DNA from: Corallincola sp.
GTDB taxonomy: Bacteria > Pseudomonadota > Gammaproteobacteria > Enterobacterales > Neiellaceae
DNA: 8,548 bases
Assembly: GCA_017998495.1 (NCBI GenBank)
Contig: JAGOCY010000040.1
Coordinates: 1-8,548, forward strand
Reading direction: 5' to 3'
The number at the start of each line of letters is the position of its first letter. The stretch's first letter is position 1. Position numbers and translations under genes: made by a program. The notes beneath the pieces were generated by a model. The model ran no database searches, was not told the DNA's origin, and saw only the letters and a list, made by a program, of their open reading frames with translations. Positions 1 to 6,903 of the stretch are shown here, piece by piece.

Positions 1-662
1 GCCAGCTTGGGGGCGCGTTTGGCGCGCCAGTCGAGATCGCCCTTGGCGGCTTGCAGCAGCATCCGCTCGCTGGCTGCCAGCAGCTTGTCGCGAGTGACTA
101 TGCCATCGATGGCAGCCACCGCCAGTGCGGCCTCGGCGCTGTTATCGCGGCCGCTGGCGATCCACTCGATGGCGTTGTCGGCGCCGATCACCCGAGGTAA
201 GCGCACACTGCCACCAAACCCCGGCATGATGCCGAGCTTGGTTTCAGGCAGGCCGAGTTTTAGGTCGGGGCTGCCGAGGCGGTAATCGGTGGCCAACACC
301 AGCTCGCAGCCGCCACCTAGGGCAAAACCGTTGATGGCGGCTAGGGTCGGGAAGGGTAGATCCTCAAGCTGGTTGAAGATGGCATTGGCCCGCGCCAGCC
401 AGCCGAGCAGCTCCTCTTTAGGTAGGCGGAACAGACCGAGGAACTCGGTGATGTCGGCGCCGACCACAAAGGCCTCTTTGCTCGAGTGGATCAGCAATCC
501 GCGGACCCCGGGGGTGTGGCTAAGGGTGGCGACAGCTTCGCCAAAGGCGGCCAGGGTATCGCGGTCAAATTTGTTGACGGAGCCCGGTGCGGCCAGCACC
601 AGTTCCGCCAGCCCTTCACTGCCGCGCCAGGCGACTTGAAGGTTGGCATGTTGATAGATCAT
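1..662 (-). CDS. fadB: Fatty acid oxidation complex alpha subunit FadB, N-terminal part (runs off the left edge)
   Basis: FadB is the multifunctional alpha subunit of the aerobic beta-oxidation complex (enoyl-CoA hydratase/isomerase plus 3-hydroxyacyl-CoA dehydrogenase). It works with the thiolase FadA in the cytoplasm. About 220 codons are visible, the crotonase-fold hydratase half; the NAD-binding dehydrogenase half lies outside. The start MIYQ, then APGSVNKFD, VVGADITEFL, INGFALGGGCELVLATDYR and GLPETKLGIMPGFGGSVR follow remembered E. coli FadB almost without gaps. Glu120 (GGGCE) and Glu140 (LPET) correspond to the catalytic Glu119/Glu139 of E. coli. The ATG at 660-662 is chosen because the protein start matches the family and a GGGAG ribosome site (670-674) sits 7 nt upstream. 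The gene is divergent from pepQ. The spacer carries a FadR-type site, fitting repression that long-chain acyl-CoA relieves. fadA probably follows downstream, outside the window. Confidence 0.97.
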   Translation of the reverse strand, partial: MIYQHANLQVAWRGSEGLAELVLAAPGSVNKFDRDTLAAFGEAVATLSHTPGVRGLLIHSSKEAFVVGADITEFLGLFRLPKEELLGWLARANAIFNQLEDLPFPTLAAINGFALGGGCELVLATDYRLGSPDLKLGLPETKLGIMPGFGGSVRLPRVIGADNAIEWIASGRDNSAEAALAVAAIDGIVTRDKLLAASERMLLQAAKGDLDWRAKRAPKL

Positions 663-708
663 TAAGCTTCTCCCGAATGGTGGCTGGAGGGCTGTTGCCC
701 TCTCTTGT

Positions 709-725
709 AACTGGTCCAACCAGAG
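709..725. promoter_or_regulatory. Probable FadR operator in the fadB-pepQ spacer
   Basis: The 17-bp sequence AACTGGTCCAACCAGAG contains the perfect inverted repeat CTGGT-CCA-ACCAG (711-723). The E. coli fadB operator as I remember it is CTGGT-ACG-ACCAG, with the same arms and the same 3-bp centre. The site lies 47 bp upstream of the fadB ATG, near where transcription of fadB would start, so a bound FadR could block RNA polymerase. FadR itself is not in the window. The assignment rests on motif match plus the target gene. Confidence 0.82.
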
Positions 726-729
726 CATC

Positions 730-758
730 AGTGTGGCGGCAAAATCACCACTTTTCAA
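730..758 (-). promoter_or_regulatory. Possible sigma-70 promoter for fadB
   Basis: On the minus strand a -35-like TTGAAA (753-758) is followed after 17 bp by a poor -10-like CACACT (730-735, three of six consensus bases). Transcription would start near 720-725, inside the FadR-type site, which is the geometry expected of a repressed promoter. The -10 is weak, so the exact placement is tentative. Confidence 0.3.
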
Positions 759-765
759 CGCTCAC

Positions 766-783
766 TTTAAACGGTCGTTTGAA
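766..783. promoter_or_regulatory. Possible PsrA operator (TetR-family fatty-acid regulator)
   Basis: TTTAAACGGTCGTTTGAA is an imperfect palindrome: seven of eight arm positions pair around a 2-bp centre. It contains AAAC-N4-GTTTG, the pattern remembered for PsrA operators (C/GAAAC N2-4 GTTTG/C). PsrA is a fatty-acid-responsive repressor reported to control beta-oxidation genes in Shewanella and Pseudomonas. The site lies just upstream of the -35-like hexamer proposed for fadB and about 70 bp upstream of the pepQ start. It could act on either gene. No psrA gene is visible here. Confidence 0.55.
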
Positions 784-852
784 TGCGCTCAGGCTGGCTG
801 TGGCGGGCGGCTGGTGTATGCTTGCTGCGGACCTCAAGCCACGGAGAAGACT

Positions 853-2193
853 GTGGATCACGCTTTGCTTTACCGCCACTACGGTGCCCACATTGCGATT
901 CAGCAGCAGCGAGTGCGCGGCGCTTTGGCCCGCCTGGGGCTGGATTATCTGGTGATCCATTCGGGCCAGCCGCACCGCCAGTTTCTCGATGATCAGGACT
1001 ACCCGTTCAAAGCCAATCCTCATTTCAAGGCCTGGCTGCCGTTGACCGATAGCCCTAACTGTTGGCTGATCGTTAATGGCGATGACAAGCCAAAGCTGCT
1101 GTTTTTTCAGCCGCAGGATTACTGGCATGCCGAGCCCCAGCTGCCGCCCCCGGAAGTTAGCGATCACTTCGCTATTCAGGTACTGACTCGCGCCGATGAC
1201 GCGGCCCACTGGTTGCCGCCGTTGGCTCAGGCGGCCTATATCGGCGAAGCGGTGGAGCTGGCGCGGGTGCTGGGCTTTTCACGCATCAACCCGGACGAAG
1301 TGCTGCACCAGCTCCATTATCTGCGCGCCTATAAGAGCGATTACGAGATTGACTGCATGACCGCCGCCAGTGCGCTGGCGGTTGCCGGCCACCGGGCTGC
1401 CGCCACTGCCTTTGCCGCGGGTGGCAGCGAGTATGAGATCCATCTGGCCTATCTGGCGGCCACGGGCCACGCCGAGACCGAGTTGCCCTATGGCAATATC
1501 ATCGGCCTCAATCAGCATGCTGCGGTGTTGCACTACACCGCGCTGGAGCGCCAGCGGCAGTCACCGCGGCTCAGCTTTCTGATCGATGCCGGGGCCAGCT
1601 GCAATGGCTACGCTGCGGACATTACCCGTACCTATGCGGCAGCGGCCGGCCCCTTTGCCGAGTTGATCGTCGCTATGGATCAGCTGCAGCAGCAGTTGGT
1701 GGCCGGGGTGGTGCCGGGAGCTCGCTTTGCCGACTTGCACCAGCAGTGTCACCGCGGTATCGCTCGGGTGCTGGTGGACCATGGTGTGGCCACGGGCAGT
1801 GTCGAGGCGCTGGTGGAGCAGCGGGTGACCCACGCCTTTTTTCCCCATGGCCTTGGCCATTTGATTGGGCTGCAGGTGCATGATGTGGGCGGTCATCTGG
1901 CCGATGAGCGTGGCACCCCGGCGCCGCCACCGGCCGACCACCCCTACCTGCGCCTGACCCGCACCCTGGAGCCGCGGATGGTGGTGACCATTGAGCCGGG
2001 GCTCTACTTCATCGACGAACTGCTCAAGAGCCTGGCGGCAGCGCCGGGTGGCAAGCTGGTCAACTGGCACGCGGTCGACCAGCTGCGCCCCTGCGGCGGC
2101 ATCCGCATCGAAGATGATGTGCTGCTGCTGCGCGAGCGCACCGTCAACCTGACCCGCGATCAGGGGCTGGCCCAACCGGCGGTGGTGACATGA
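853..2193 (+). CDS. pepQ: Xaa-Pro dipeptidase (prolidase) PepQ
   Basis: PepQ is a cytoplasmic dinuclear metal (Mn-type) prolidase that hydrolyses Xaa-Pro dipeptides. The protein is 446 aa against 443 in E. coli. An N-terminal creatinase-like domain (about 1-160, with HSG, FLDDQDYPFKANPHFKAW and PNCW motifs) precedes the pita-bread catalytic domain. All five expected metal ligands are visible: Asp245 (FLIDAG), Asp256 (YAADITRT), His336 (HGLGHLIG), Glu381 (TIEPG) and Glu420 (GGIRIED). Their spacing equals the E. coli set within 1-3 residues. The GTG at 853 is chosen because GGAG (843-846) lies 6 nt upstream and homology begins there. A longer in-frame version from GTG 733 would add 40 unrelated-looking residues and run through the PsrA-like site. 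The stop overlaps the hemG start as ATGA, suggesting translational coupling. A weak -10-like TATGCT at 817-822 may belong to its promoter, with no convincing -35. Confidence 0.96.
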   Translation: MDHALLYRHYGAHIAIQQQRVRGALARLGLDYLVIHSGQPHRQFLDDQDYPFKANPHFKAWLPLTDSPNCWLIVNGDDKPKLLFFQPQDYWHAEPQLPPPEVSDHFAIQVLTRADDAAHWLPPLAQAAYIGEAVELARVLGFSRINPDEVLHQLHYLRAYKSDYEIDCMTAASALAVAGHRAAATAFAAGGSEYEIHLAYLAATGHAETELPYGNIIGLNQHAAVLHYTALERQRQSPRLSFLIDAGASCNGYAADITRTYAAAAGPFAELIVAMDQLQQQLVAGVVPGARFADLHQQCHRGIARVLVDHGVATGSVEALVEQRVTHAFFPHGLGHLIGLQVHDVGGHLADERGTPAPPPADHPYLRLTRTLEPRMVVTIEPGLYFIDELLKSLAAAPGGKLVNWHAVDQLRPCGGIRIEDDVLLLRERTVNLTRDQGLAQPAVVT

Positions 2194-2711
2194 GTTATCT
2201 GCTGCTCTATCTGAGCCGCGAGGGCCAAACCCGGCGCATTGCCGAGGCGATTGCCAGTGAACTGCAGCAAGCGGGCGCGCTGGTGGTGGTGCGCGAGCTG
2301 AGCCAGGTCAGCCGTGCTGAACTGGAGCAGTGCCAGCGGCTGGTGGTGGGGGCCTCGATCCATTACGGCCATCTGCCCCAGCCGCTCTATGCCTTTATTG
2401 CTGACCACCACAGGCTGTTGGCGGCGCGCGATGGTGCCTTCTTCTGCGTCAACCTGACGGCGCGCAAGCCGGGTAAAGACACGCCTCAGGGCAGCCCCTA
2501 CATGCGCACTTTCCTCAAGAAATCAGTGTGGCAGCCGCAACGGCTGGCGGTGTTTGCCGGGGCGCTGCGCTATCCCCGCTACCGCTGGTTCGACCGGCTG
2601 ATGATCCGCTTCATCATGTGGCTGACCGCTGGCCCCACAGATCCGCGCACCGACATCGAGCTGACCGATTGGGACAAAGTGCGCGCCTTTGCCCGCAGCC
2701 TGCTCAGTTAA
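2190..2711 (+). CDS. hemG: Menaquinone-dependent protoporphyrinogen IX oxidase HemG
   Basis: HemG oxidises protoporphyrinogen IX to protoporphyrin IX, the penultimate step of haem synthesis, and passes electrons to respiratory quinones. The 173-aa product (181 in E. coli) is a long-chain flavodoxin fold. It has the FMN phosphate loop YLSREGQT (7-14), a second flavin-contacting segment GASIHYG (54-60) and VNLTARKP (87-94). The HemG-specific insert is rich in basic and aromatic residues (FAGALRYPRYRWFDRLMIR, 122-140) and is thought to mediate membrane or quinone contact. That insert separates HemG from ordinary flavodoxins. The ATG lies inside the pepQ stop (ATGA), with only a poor GGTGG-type ribosome site, so translation probably depends on ribosomes arriving from pepQ. 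The stop is 3 bp from the convergent trkH stop, with no terminator hairpin visible between them. Confidence 0.95.
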   Translation: MSYLLLYLSREGQTRRIAEAIASELQQAGALVVVRELSQVSRAELEQCQRLVVGASIHYGHLPQPLYAFIADHHRLLAARDGAFFCVNLTARKPGKDTPQGSPYMRTFLKKSVWQPQRLAVFAGALRYPRYRWFDRLMIRFIMWLTAGPTDPRTDIELTDWDKVRAFARSLLS

Positions 2712-2714
2712 CCC

Positions 2715-4172
2715 TTACTGGCGCCAGAAGCGCGGCAGCAGCAGCACCACACAGGTGGTCACTTCCAGTCGACCGAGCAGCATGCCGATCGACAGGATCC
2801 ACTTGGCGGCATCGGGCAGCGATGAGAAGTTGCCGGCCGGGCCAATCGTGGGCCCCAAACCGGGGCCGACGTTACAGATGGCGGTAAGGGCGCCAGTGGC
2901 GGCAGTGACAAAGTCGAGACCGATCAGGGCCAGACAGACAGTCATGATGGTCCAGGTCATCATGAACAGAATAAACAGCACAATCATCGAGTTGATGACG
3001 CTGTCACTGATGGCGTTGCCGTTATAGCGGCGCGAAAACACCCCTGCCGGGTGGATCGATTGTTTGAGGTGCTGGCTGACGACTCTGAGCGCCACCTGAA
3101 AGCGGAAGATCTTGAGGCCGCCCGCAGTGGAGCCGGAGCAGCCACCCACAAAGGTCAGAAAAAAGAACAGCGATACGGCAAAGCCGCCCCATACCGAATA
3201 ATCGGTAAGGGCATAGCCGGTGGTGGTCACCACCGAGATCACGTTGACCAGCGACAGGCGAAAAGCGTCCAGCCAATAGTCGCCACGGGTCAGGCTTAGC
3301 CATAGCGCCAGAATGACGCTGGCATAAAGGATGAATTGGAAGTAGCCAATAAACTGCTCATCGCGCAGGGCCCGCCAGTCACGGTTGGTCAGCAGGCGCA
3401 CTAGCAGGGTAAAGGGCATACCGCCAATAAACATGAACAGGGCCGCAACCCAGTGGGAGGGCACCGGAAAATTGGCCAGCGAGTTGTCGGAGGTGGAGTA
3501 ACCGCCGGTCGACACGCTGGTCATGGCGTGGTTGACGGCATCAAACAGGTTCATGCCGGCTAGCCAGAAAGCGGCTACGCCCGTCAGGGTGACCATCATG
3601 TAGATACGCAGCAGGTATTGGGTGAAGGCTGCGGTCTGGGCCACAGGTTTGTCTGACCAGTCGGAGGACTCGGTGCGGAACAGCTTCATACCACCGACGT
3701 TGAGGAAGGGCAGAATCGCTACCCCCACCACGATAAAGCCGATGCCACCGACCCACTGCAGCAAGGAGCGCCATAGCAGCACGCTCTTGGGCATCTGATC
3801 GAGGCCGACGAGCACCGTTGACCCTGTGGTGGTGATGCCGGACATGGTCTCGAAGAAGGCGTCGGTGTAATCCACCTCGGGAATGAACACCAGCGGCAGT
3901 GCGGCAAAGCTGGAGACCAGTAACCAGACGGCATTGGTGATCACAAACATGTCGCGTACGCGCATGGTGATCTGATCGAGACGGCGACGCACGTCGCCGG
4001 ACCAGCGCAGCAGCAGCACGGCGGCAACAAAGGTGATACCGGCCGAGCGCAGGAAGGTGAAGCTCCACTCACTCTGATCGCCGAAGCCGACGGCGGCTGG
4101 AACCAGCATCAGTAGCGCCAGCTTGGTCAGGAATAACCCGGTCACCAGAGCGATGAGGCGGAAGTTGATCAC
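2715..4172 (-). CDS. trkH: Trk potassium uptake system, membrane channel subunit TrkH
   Basis: TrkH is the inner-membrane, K+-translocating subunit of the Trk system, gated by the cytoplasmic TrkA ring. It is 485 aa against 483 in E. coli. Four membrane-pore-membrane repeats are recognisable from their selectivity-filter loops: TTTGST (114-119), STGGYS (221-226), VTTTGYA (315-321) and CNVGPG (433-438). The glycine-rich GGCSGSTAGGLK (343-354), matching the D3 intramembrane gating loop of the family, and GMLLGRLE (463-470), with Arg468 facing the pore in known TrkH structures, are both present. Hydrophobic helices fill most of the remainder, and there is no cleavable signal peptide. The start is GTG (4170-4172), with AGGGGA (4181-4186) 8 nt upstream. 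It follows trkA by 16 bp, so it is co-transcribed and probably co-translated with its partner. It could be called TrkG, but context and motifs favour TrkH. Confidence 0.96.
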   Translation of the reverse strand: MINFRLIALVTGLFLTKLALLMLVPAAVGFGDQSEWSFTFLRSAGITFVAAVLLLRWSGDVRRRLDQITMRVRDMFVITNAVWLLVSSFAALPLVFIPEVDYTDAFFETMSGITTTGSTVLVGLDQMPKSVLLWRSLLQWVGGIGFIVVGVAILPFLNVGGMKLFRTESSDWSDKPVAQTAAFTQYLLRIYMMVTLTGVAAFWLAGMNLFDAVNHAMTSVSTGGYSTSDNSLANFPVPSHWVAALFMFIGGMPFTLLVRLLTNRDWRALRDEQFIGYFQFILYASVILALWLSLTRGDYWLDAFRLSLVNVISVVTTTGYALTDYSVWGGFAVSLFFFLTFVGGCSGSTAGGLKIFRFQVALRVVSQHLKQSIHPAGVFSRRYNGNAISDSVINSMIVLFILFMMTWTIMTVCLALIGLDFVTAATGALTAICNVGPGLGPTIGPAGNFSSLPDAAKWILSIGMLLGRLEVTTCVVLLLPRFWRQ

Positions 4173-4188
4173 GCGGCTGGTCCCCTAA

Positions 4189-5565
4189 TTAAAAGAAGAA
4201 AGCGCTGGGCTGGAACAGCTTCTCAATGTCGCCGATGTGGCGCTTGTCGATCAGAAACAGGATCACATGGTCGTTGCTGTCGATGCGGGTGCTGTCATGG
4301 GCGATCAGCACGTCGTCACCGCGCACAATGGCGCCGATAGTGGCGCCGGGAGGCAGCTTGAGTTCGCCAATGGTGCGGCCCACCACCCTTGAGGTGTTGG
4401 CATCACCGTGAGCGATCGCCTCAATGGCTTCGGCAGCGCCGCGCCGTAACGAGTAGACGTTCACCATGTCACCACGGCGCACCCGTGACAGCAGGGTAGA
4501 GACGGTGGCCTGCTGTGGGCTGATGGCGATATCGATCTGCCCCCCCTGCACCAGATCGGCGTAGATGGCACGCTGGATCAGCACCATGGTTTTGCCGACA
4601 CCCAGCCGCTTGGCCAGCAGTGCCGACATGATGTTGGCTTCATCATTGTTGGTGACCGCGATGAACAGATCGGTTTCGCCGATATGCTCCTCCAGCAACA
4701 GCTCCTGATCGGCGGCGTCACCACAGAAAACGGTGGCGTTGGTCAGCTCACGGGCCAGGCGGTTGGCACGCTCAGCATCACGTTCGATCAGCTTGACCTG
4801 GTGGTCGCGCTCCAGCGCTTTGGCCAACCCGAGGCCGATGTTACCGCCACCGACGATAATGATGCGCTTGTAGTCACTCTCCAGCCGTTGCAGCTCTGCC
4901 ATCACTGAGCGGATATGGCGGGTGTCGGCGACAAAGAACACCTCGTCGTCAGCCTCGATGATGGTGGTGCCCTGTGGCCGGATCGCCTTGCCACGGCGAA
5001 AGATGGCCGCAACCCGGGTCTCCACATCGGGCATGTGATCCTTGAGGGTCGACAGGGCATTGCCCACCAATGGCCCGCCGTAATAGGCCTTAACGGCTAC
5101 CAGCGATACCTTGCCGTCGGCAAACTCGACTACCTGCAGGGCGCCGGGGTATTCGATCAGGTTGCTGATGTATTGGGTAACCAGCTGTTCCGGGGCGATA
5201 AAGTGGTCAACCGGGATCTCCTGGCTGTGAAACAGCTGGGCTTTGTAGCTCAGGTATTCCTGCGAGCGGATGCGGGCGATCTTGGTTGGGGTGTTGAACA
5301 GGGTGCTGGCTACCTGACAGGCGACCATGTTGGTCTCATCGGAATCGGTCACCGCGATCAGCATCTCGGCATCTTCGGCGCCGGCATTGCGCAGCGTCGA
5401 GGGGTGTGAGCCCTGGCCCAGCACCACCTTGAGATCAAGCTTGTCCTTAAGCTGTTGCAGCCGGGCCAAGCTGTGGTCGATGACGGTGATGTCGTTCTTT
5501 TCACCGACCAGATTTTCCGCCAGGGTGGCACCCACCTGACCTGCGCCAACAATGATGATCTTCAT
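4189..5565 (-). CDS. trkA: Trk potassium uptake system, regulatory NAD-binding subunit TrkA
   Basis: TrkA is the peripheral cytoplasmic protein that assembles under TrkH and gates K+ flux in response to nucleotides (NAD(H), ATP/ADP). The 458 aa equal the E. coli length. The protein is a tandem duplication: RCK-N 1 has the Rossmann loop GAGQVG (7-12) and acidic Asp30 at the end of strand beta-2, followed by a first RCK-C (about 140-225). RCK-N 2 has GGGNIG (239-244) and Glu261 (KLIE), followed by a second RCK-C (about 370-455). Both dinucleotide loops are intact. The ATG at 5563-5565 is preceded by AGGAAAGG (5571-5578). It starts 30 bp after the rsmB stop and ends 16 bp before trkH. A consensus TATAAT overlaps the rsmB stop, so trkAH may also have its own promoter. 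The C-terminus ends in three phenylalanines. Confidence 0.97.
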   Translation of the reverse strand: MKIIIVGAGQVGATLAENLVGEKNDITVIDHSLARLQQLKDKLDLKVVLGQGSHPSTLRNAGAEDAEMLIAVTDSDETNMVACQVASTLFNTPTKIARIRSQEYLSYKAQLFHSQEIPVDHFIAPEQLVTQYISNLIEYPGALQVVEFADGKVSLVAVKAYYGGPLVGNALSTLKDHMPDVETRVAAIFRRGKAIRPQGTTIIEADDEVFFVADTRHIRSVMAELQRLESDYKRIIIVGGGNIGLGLAKALERDHQVKLIERDAERANRLARELTNATVFCGDAADQELLLEEHIGETDLFIAVTNNDEANIMSALLAKRLGVGKTMVLIQRAIYADLVQGGQIDIAISPQQATVSTLLSRVRRGDMVNVYSLRRGAAEAIEAIAHGDANTSRVVGRTIGELKLPPGATIGAIVRGDDVLIAHDSTRIDSNDHVILFLIDKRHIGDIEKLFQPSAFFF

Positions 5566-5594
5566 GGCAGCCTTTCCTGGCGCACGACGGCGCG

Positions 5595-5600
5595 ATTATA
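5595..5600 (-). promoter_or_regulatory. Consensus -10 hexamer upstream of trkA (possible internal promoter)
   Basis: On the minus strand a perfect TATAAT overlaps the TAA stop of rsmB and lies 29 bp before the trkA ATG. The expected -35 position (17 bp upstream) reads TACGGG, a poor match, and there is no TG extension. A promoter here would let trkAH be expressed apart from def-fmt-rsmB, but the evidence is only one hexamer, and TATAAT can occur by chance. Confidence 0.25.
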
Positions 5601-6903
5601 GAGCCTTGCCCAGCAACCCGTAGAAGAATCCATCCATGCCCTCATCCCCCGGCAGCCGCTGACGCCAGCTGGCCTGTGGCTGGCCTGGCAGGGGCAGCAG
5701 TCGGGCATCGGCATGGCGTTCAAGGAAGGCCGCGATCTGCTCGCTGTTCTCCTCGGGTAGCAGCGAACAGGTGGCGTAGAGCAGGGTACCGCCAGCTTTG
5801 AGCAGGGGCCAGAGGGCGTCCAGCAACTGGCGCTGGGTTTCCACCAGCGGCGCGACATCGCTGTCGCGGCGCAGCCATTTGATCTCGGGGTGGCGGCGGA
5901 TAACGCCAGTGGCGGTACAGGGGGCGTCGACCAGAATGCGATCGAATGGCTGACCATCCCACCACTGCTCAGGGTGGCGGCCATCGCCACAGCGGATGGT
6001 GGCGTGAAGCCGCAGCCGCTGTAGGTTCTCCTCAACCCGGTCCAGACGCCCCTCATCGCAGTCGAGGGCCACGACTTCCGCCAGTTCGGGTTGCAGTTCG
6101 AGCAGATGGCTGGTTTTGCCACCGGGGGCGGCACAGGCATCAAGAATGCGTTCGCCTGGCTGCGGGTCGAGATAGATGGCGGCGAGCTGGGCGGCACCAT
6201 CCTGAATGAACACCGCGCCGTCACTGAAGCCTGGCAGCTGGTCCACGGCCATGCCGCCATTAAGGGCGATGGCGCCAAAATCGGTGGGCGGCTGATGGTC
6301 GATGCCAGCCCGTTCCAGCAGCTCGCTGTAGGCTGCCGGTGACAACTGACGCTGGTTGGGCCGCAGCCAGATCGGTGGCTGATTGTTGTTGGCGGCGACG
6401 ATCTGCGGCCATTGCTCGGGGTAGGCACGCTGCAAGCGCTTGAGCAGCCAGCTGGGGTGGGCGCTGGCGATCACCTCGCTCACCGCTTGCTGCTCCAGTT
6501 CGGCCTGCTCCCGTTGATAACGACGCAGCACCGCATTGACCAGCCCCTTGAGGCCTGGCGCTCGCATCAGTGCCGCTGCTGCTACGGTGGCGGCCACGGC
6601 GGCATGGGCGGGAATGCGGCTGTCGCGCAGCTGCCACAGGCCCACCAGCAGCAGGAAATGGATCGGCCGCGCATCGCGTGCCAGAGGCTTTTCCAGCAGC
6701 TGGCGACTGAGGTGGTCAAAGCGCGGCAGATCGCGCAGCACGCCAAAGCACAGCTGTTGCAGCAGGGCGCGGTCGCGGCCATCGCGTAGCCGAGACTGGG
6801 CATAATTCAGCTCTGGGCTCAGGGCCCGGCCGCCATCAATTACCTGCCACAGCAGACGCGCCGCCGCAGCGCGAACGTCGGCGCCCTGCACGAATTCACT
6901 CAT
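5596..6903 (-). CDS. rsmB: 16S rRNA m5C967 methyltransferase RsmB (Fmu/Sun)
   Basis: RsmB transfers a methyl group from S-adenosylmethionine to C5 of C967 in 16S rRNA. The 435-aa product (429 in E. coli) has an N-terminal NusB-like RNA-binding domain (about 1-140, with LLQQLCFGVLRDLPRFD and IPAHAAVA). A linker follows with HPSWLLKRLQRAYPEQW (149-165), then a Rossmann methyltransferase domain. The SAM loop is LDACAAPGGKTSH (254-266). Cys329 (DAPCTATGVIRRHPEIKW) and Cys379 (YATCSLLPEEN) are the product-release and nucleophilic cysteines of the RNA m5C methyltransferase family. The C-terminus GDEGMDGFFYGLL matches the family. The ATG at 6901-6903 is chosen because homology starts there and it overlaps the fmt stop by 8 bp. 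Upstream in-frame starts (6912, 6951) lie deeper inside fmt. No strong ribosome site is seen, so translational coupling to fmt is likely. Confidence 0.96.
   Translation of the reverse strand: MSEFVQGADVRAAAARLLWQVIDGGRALSPELNYAQSRLRDGRDRALLQQLCFGVLRDLPRFDHLSRQLLEKPLARDARPIHFLLLVGLWQLRDSRIPAHAAVAATVAAAALMRAPGLKGLVNAVLRRYQREQAELEQQAVSEVIASAHPSWLLKRLQRAYPEQWPQIVAANNNQPPIWLRPNQRQLSPAAYSELLERAGIDHQPPTDFGAIALNGGMAVDQLPGFSDGAVFIQDGAAQLAAIYLDPQPGERILDACAAPGGKTSHLLELQPELAEVVALDCDEGRLDRVEENLQRLRLHATIRCGDGRHPEQWWDGQPFDRILVDAPCTATGVIRRHPEIKWLRRDSDVAPLVETQRQLLDALWPLLKAGGTLLYATCSLLPEENSEQIAAFLERHADARLLPLPGQPQASWRQRLPGDEGMDGFFYGLLGKAL

Noticed and set aside
817..822. TATGCT as the -10 of a pepQ promoter
   Set aside because: It is only four of six consensus bases, with no acceptable -35 at 16-18 bp, so it is mentioned with pepQ but not listed as a feature.
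745..2175. Long minus-strand reading frames opposite pepQ (up to 204 codons)
   Set aside because: They lie wholly inside a well-supported pepQ, show no recognisable family and have the odd composition expected of shadow frames in GC-rich DNA.
2718..2727. Perfect 10-bp palindrome CTGGCGCCAG near the trkH stop, as a possible terminator
   Set aside because: It has no loop and no following T-run, and it encodes the final trkH residues; it is unlikely to terminate transcription.
4684..5409. Plus-strand reading frames opposite trkA (74 and 164 codons)
   Set aside because: They mirror conserved trkA codons, match no family I know and have no convincing ribosome sites.
5562..6428. A 288-codon minus-strand frame overlapping rsmB
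   Set aside because: It is a shifted frame of rsmB with a serine/proline/arginine-rich composition; the rsmB frame carries all catalytic motifs.
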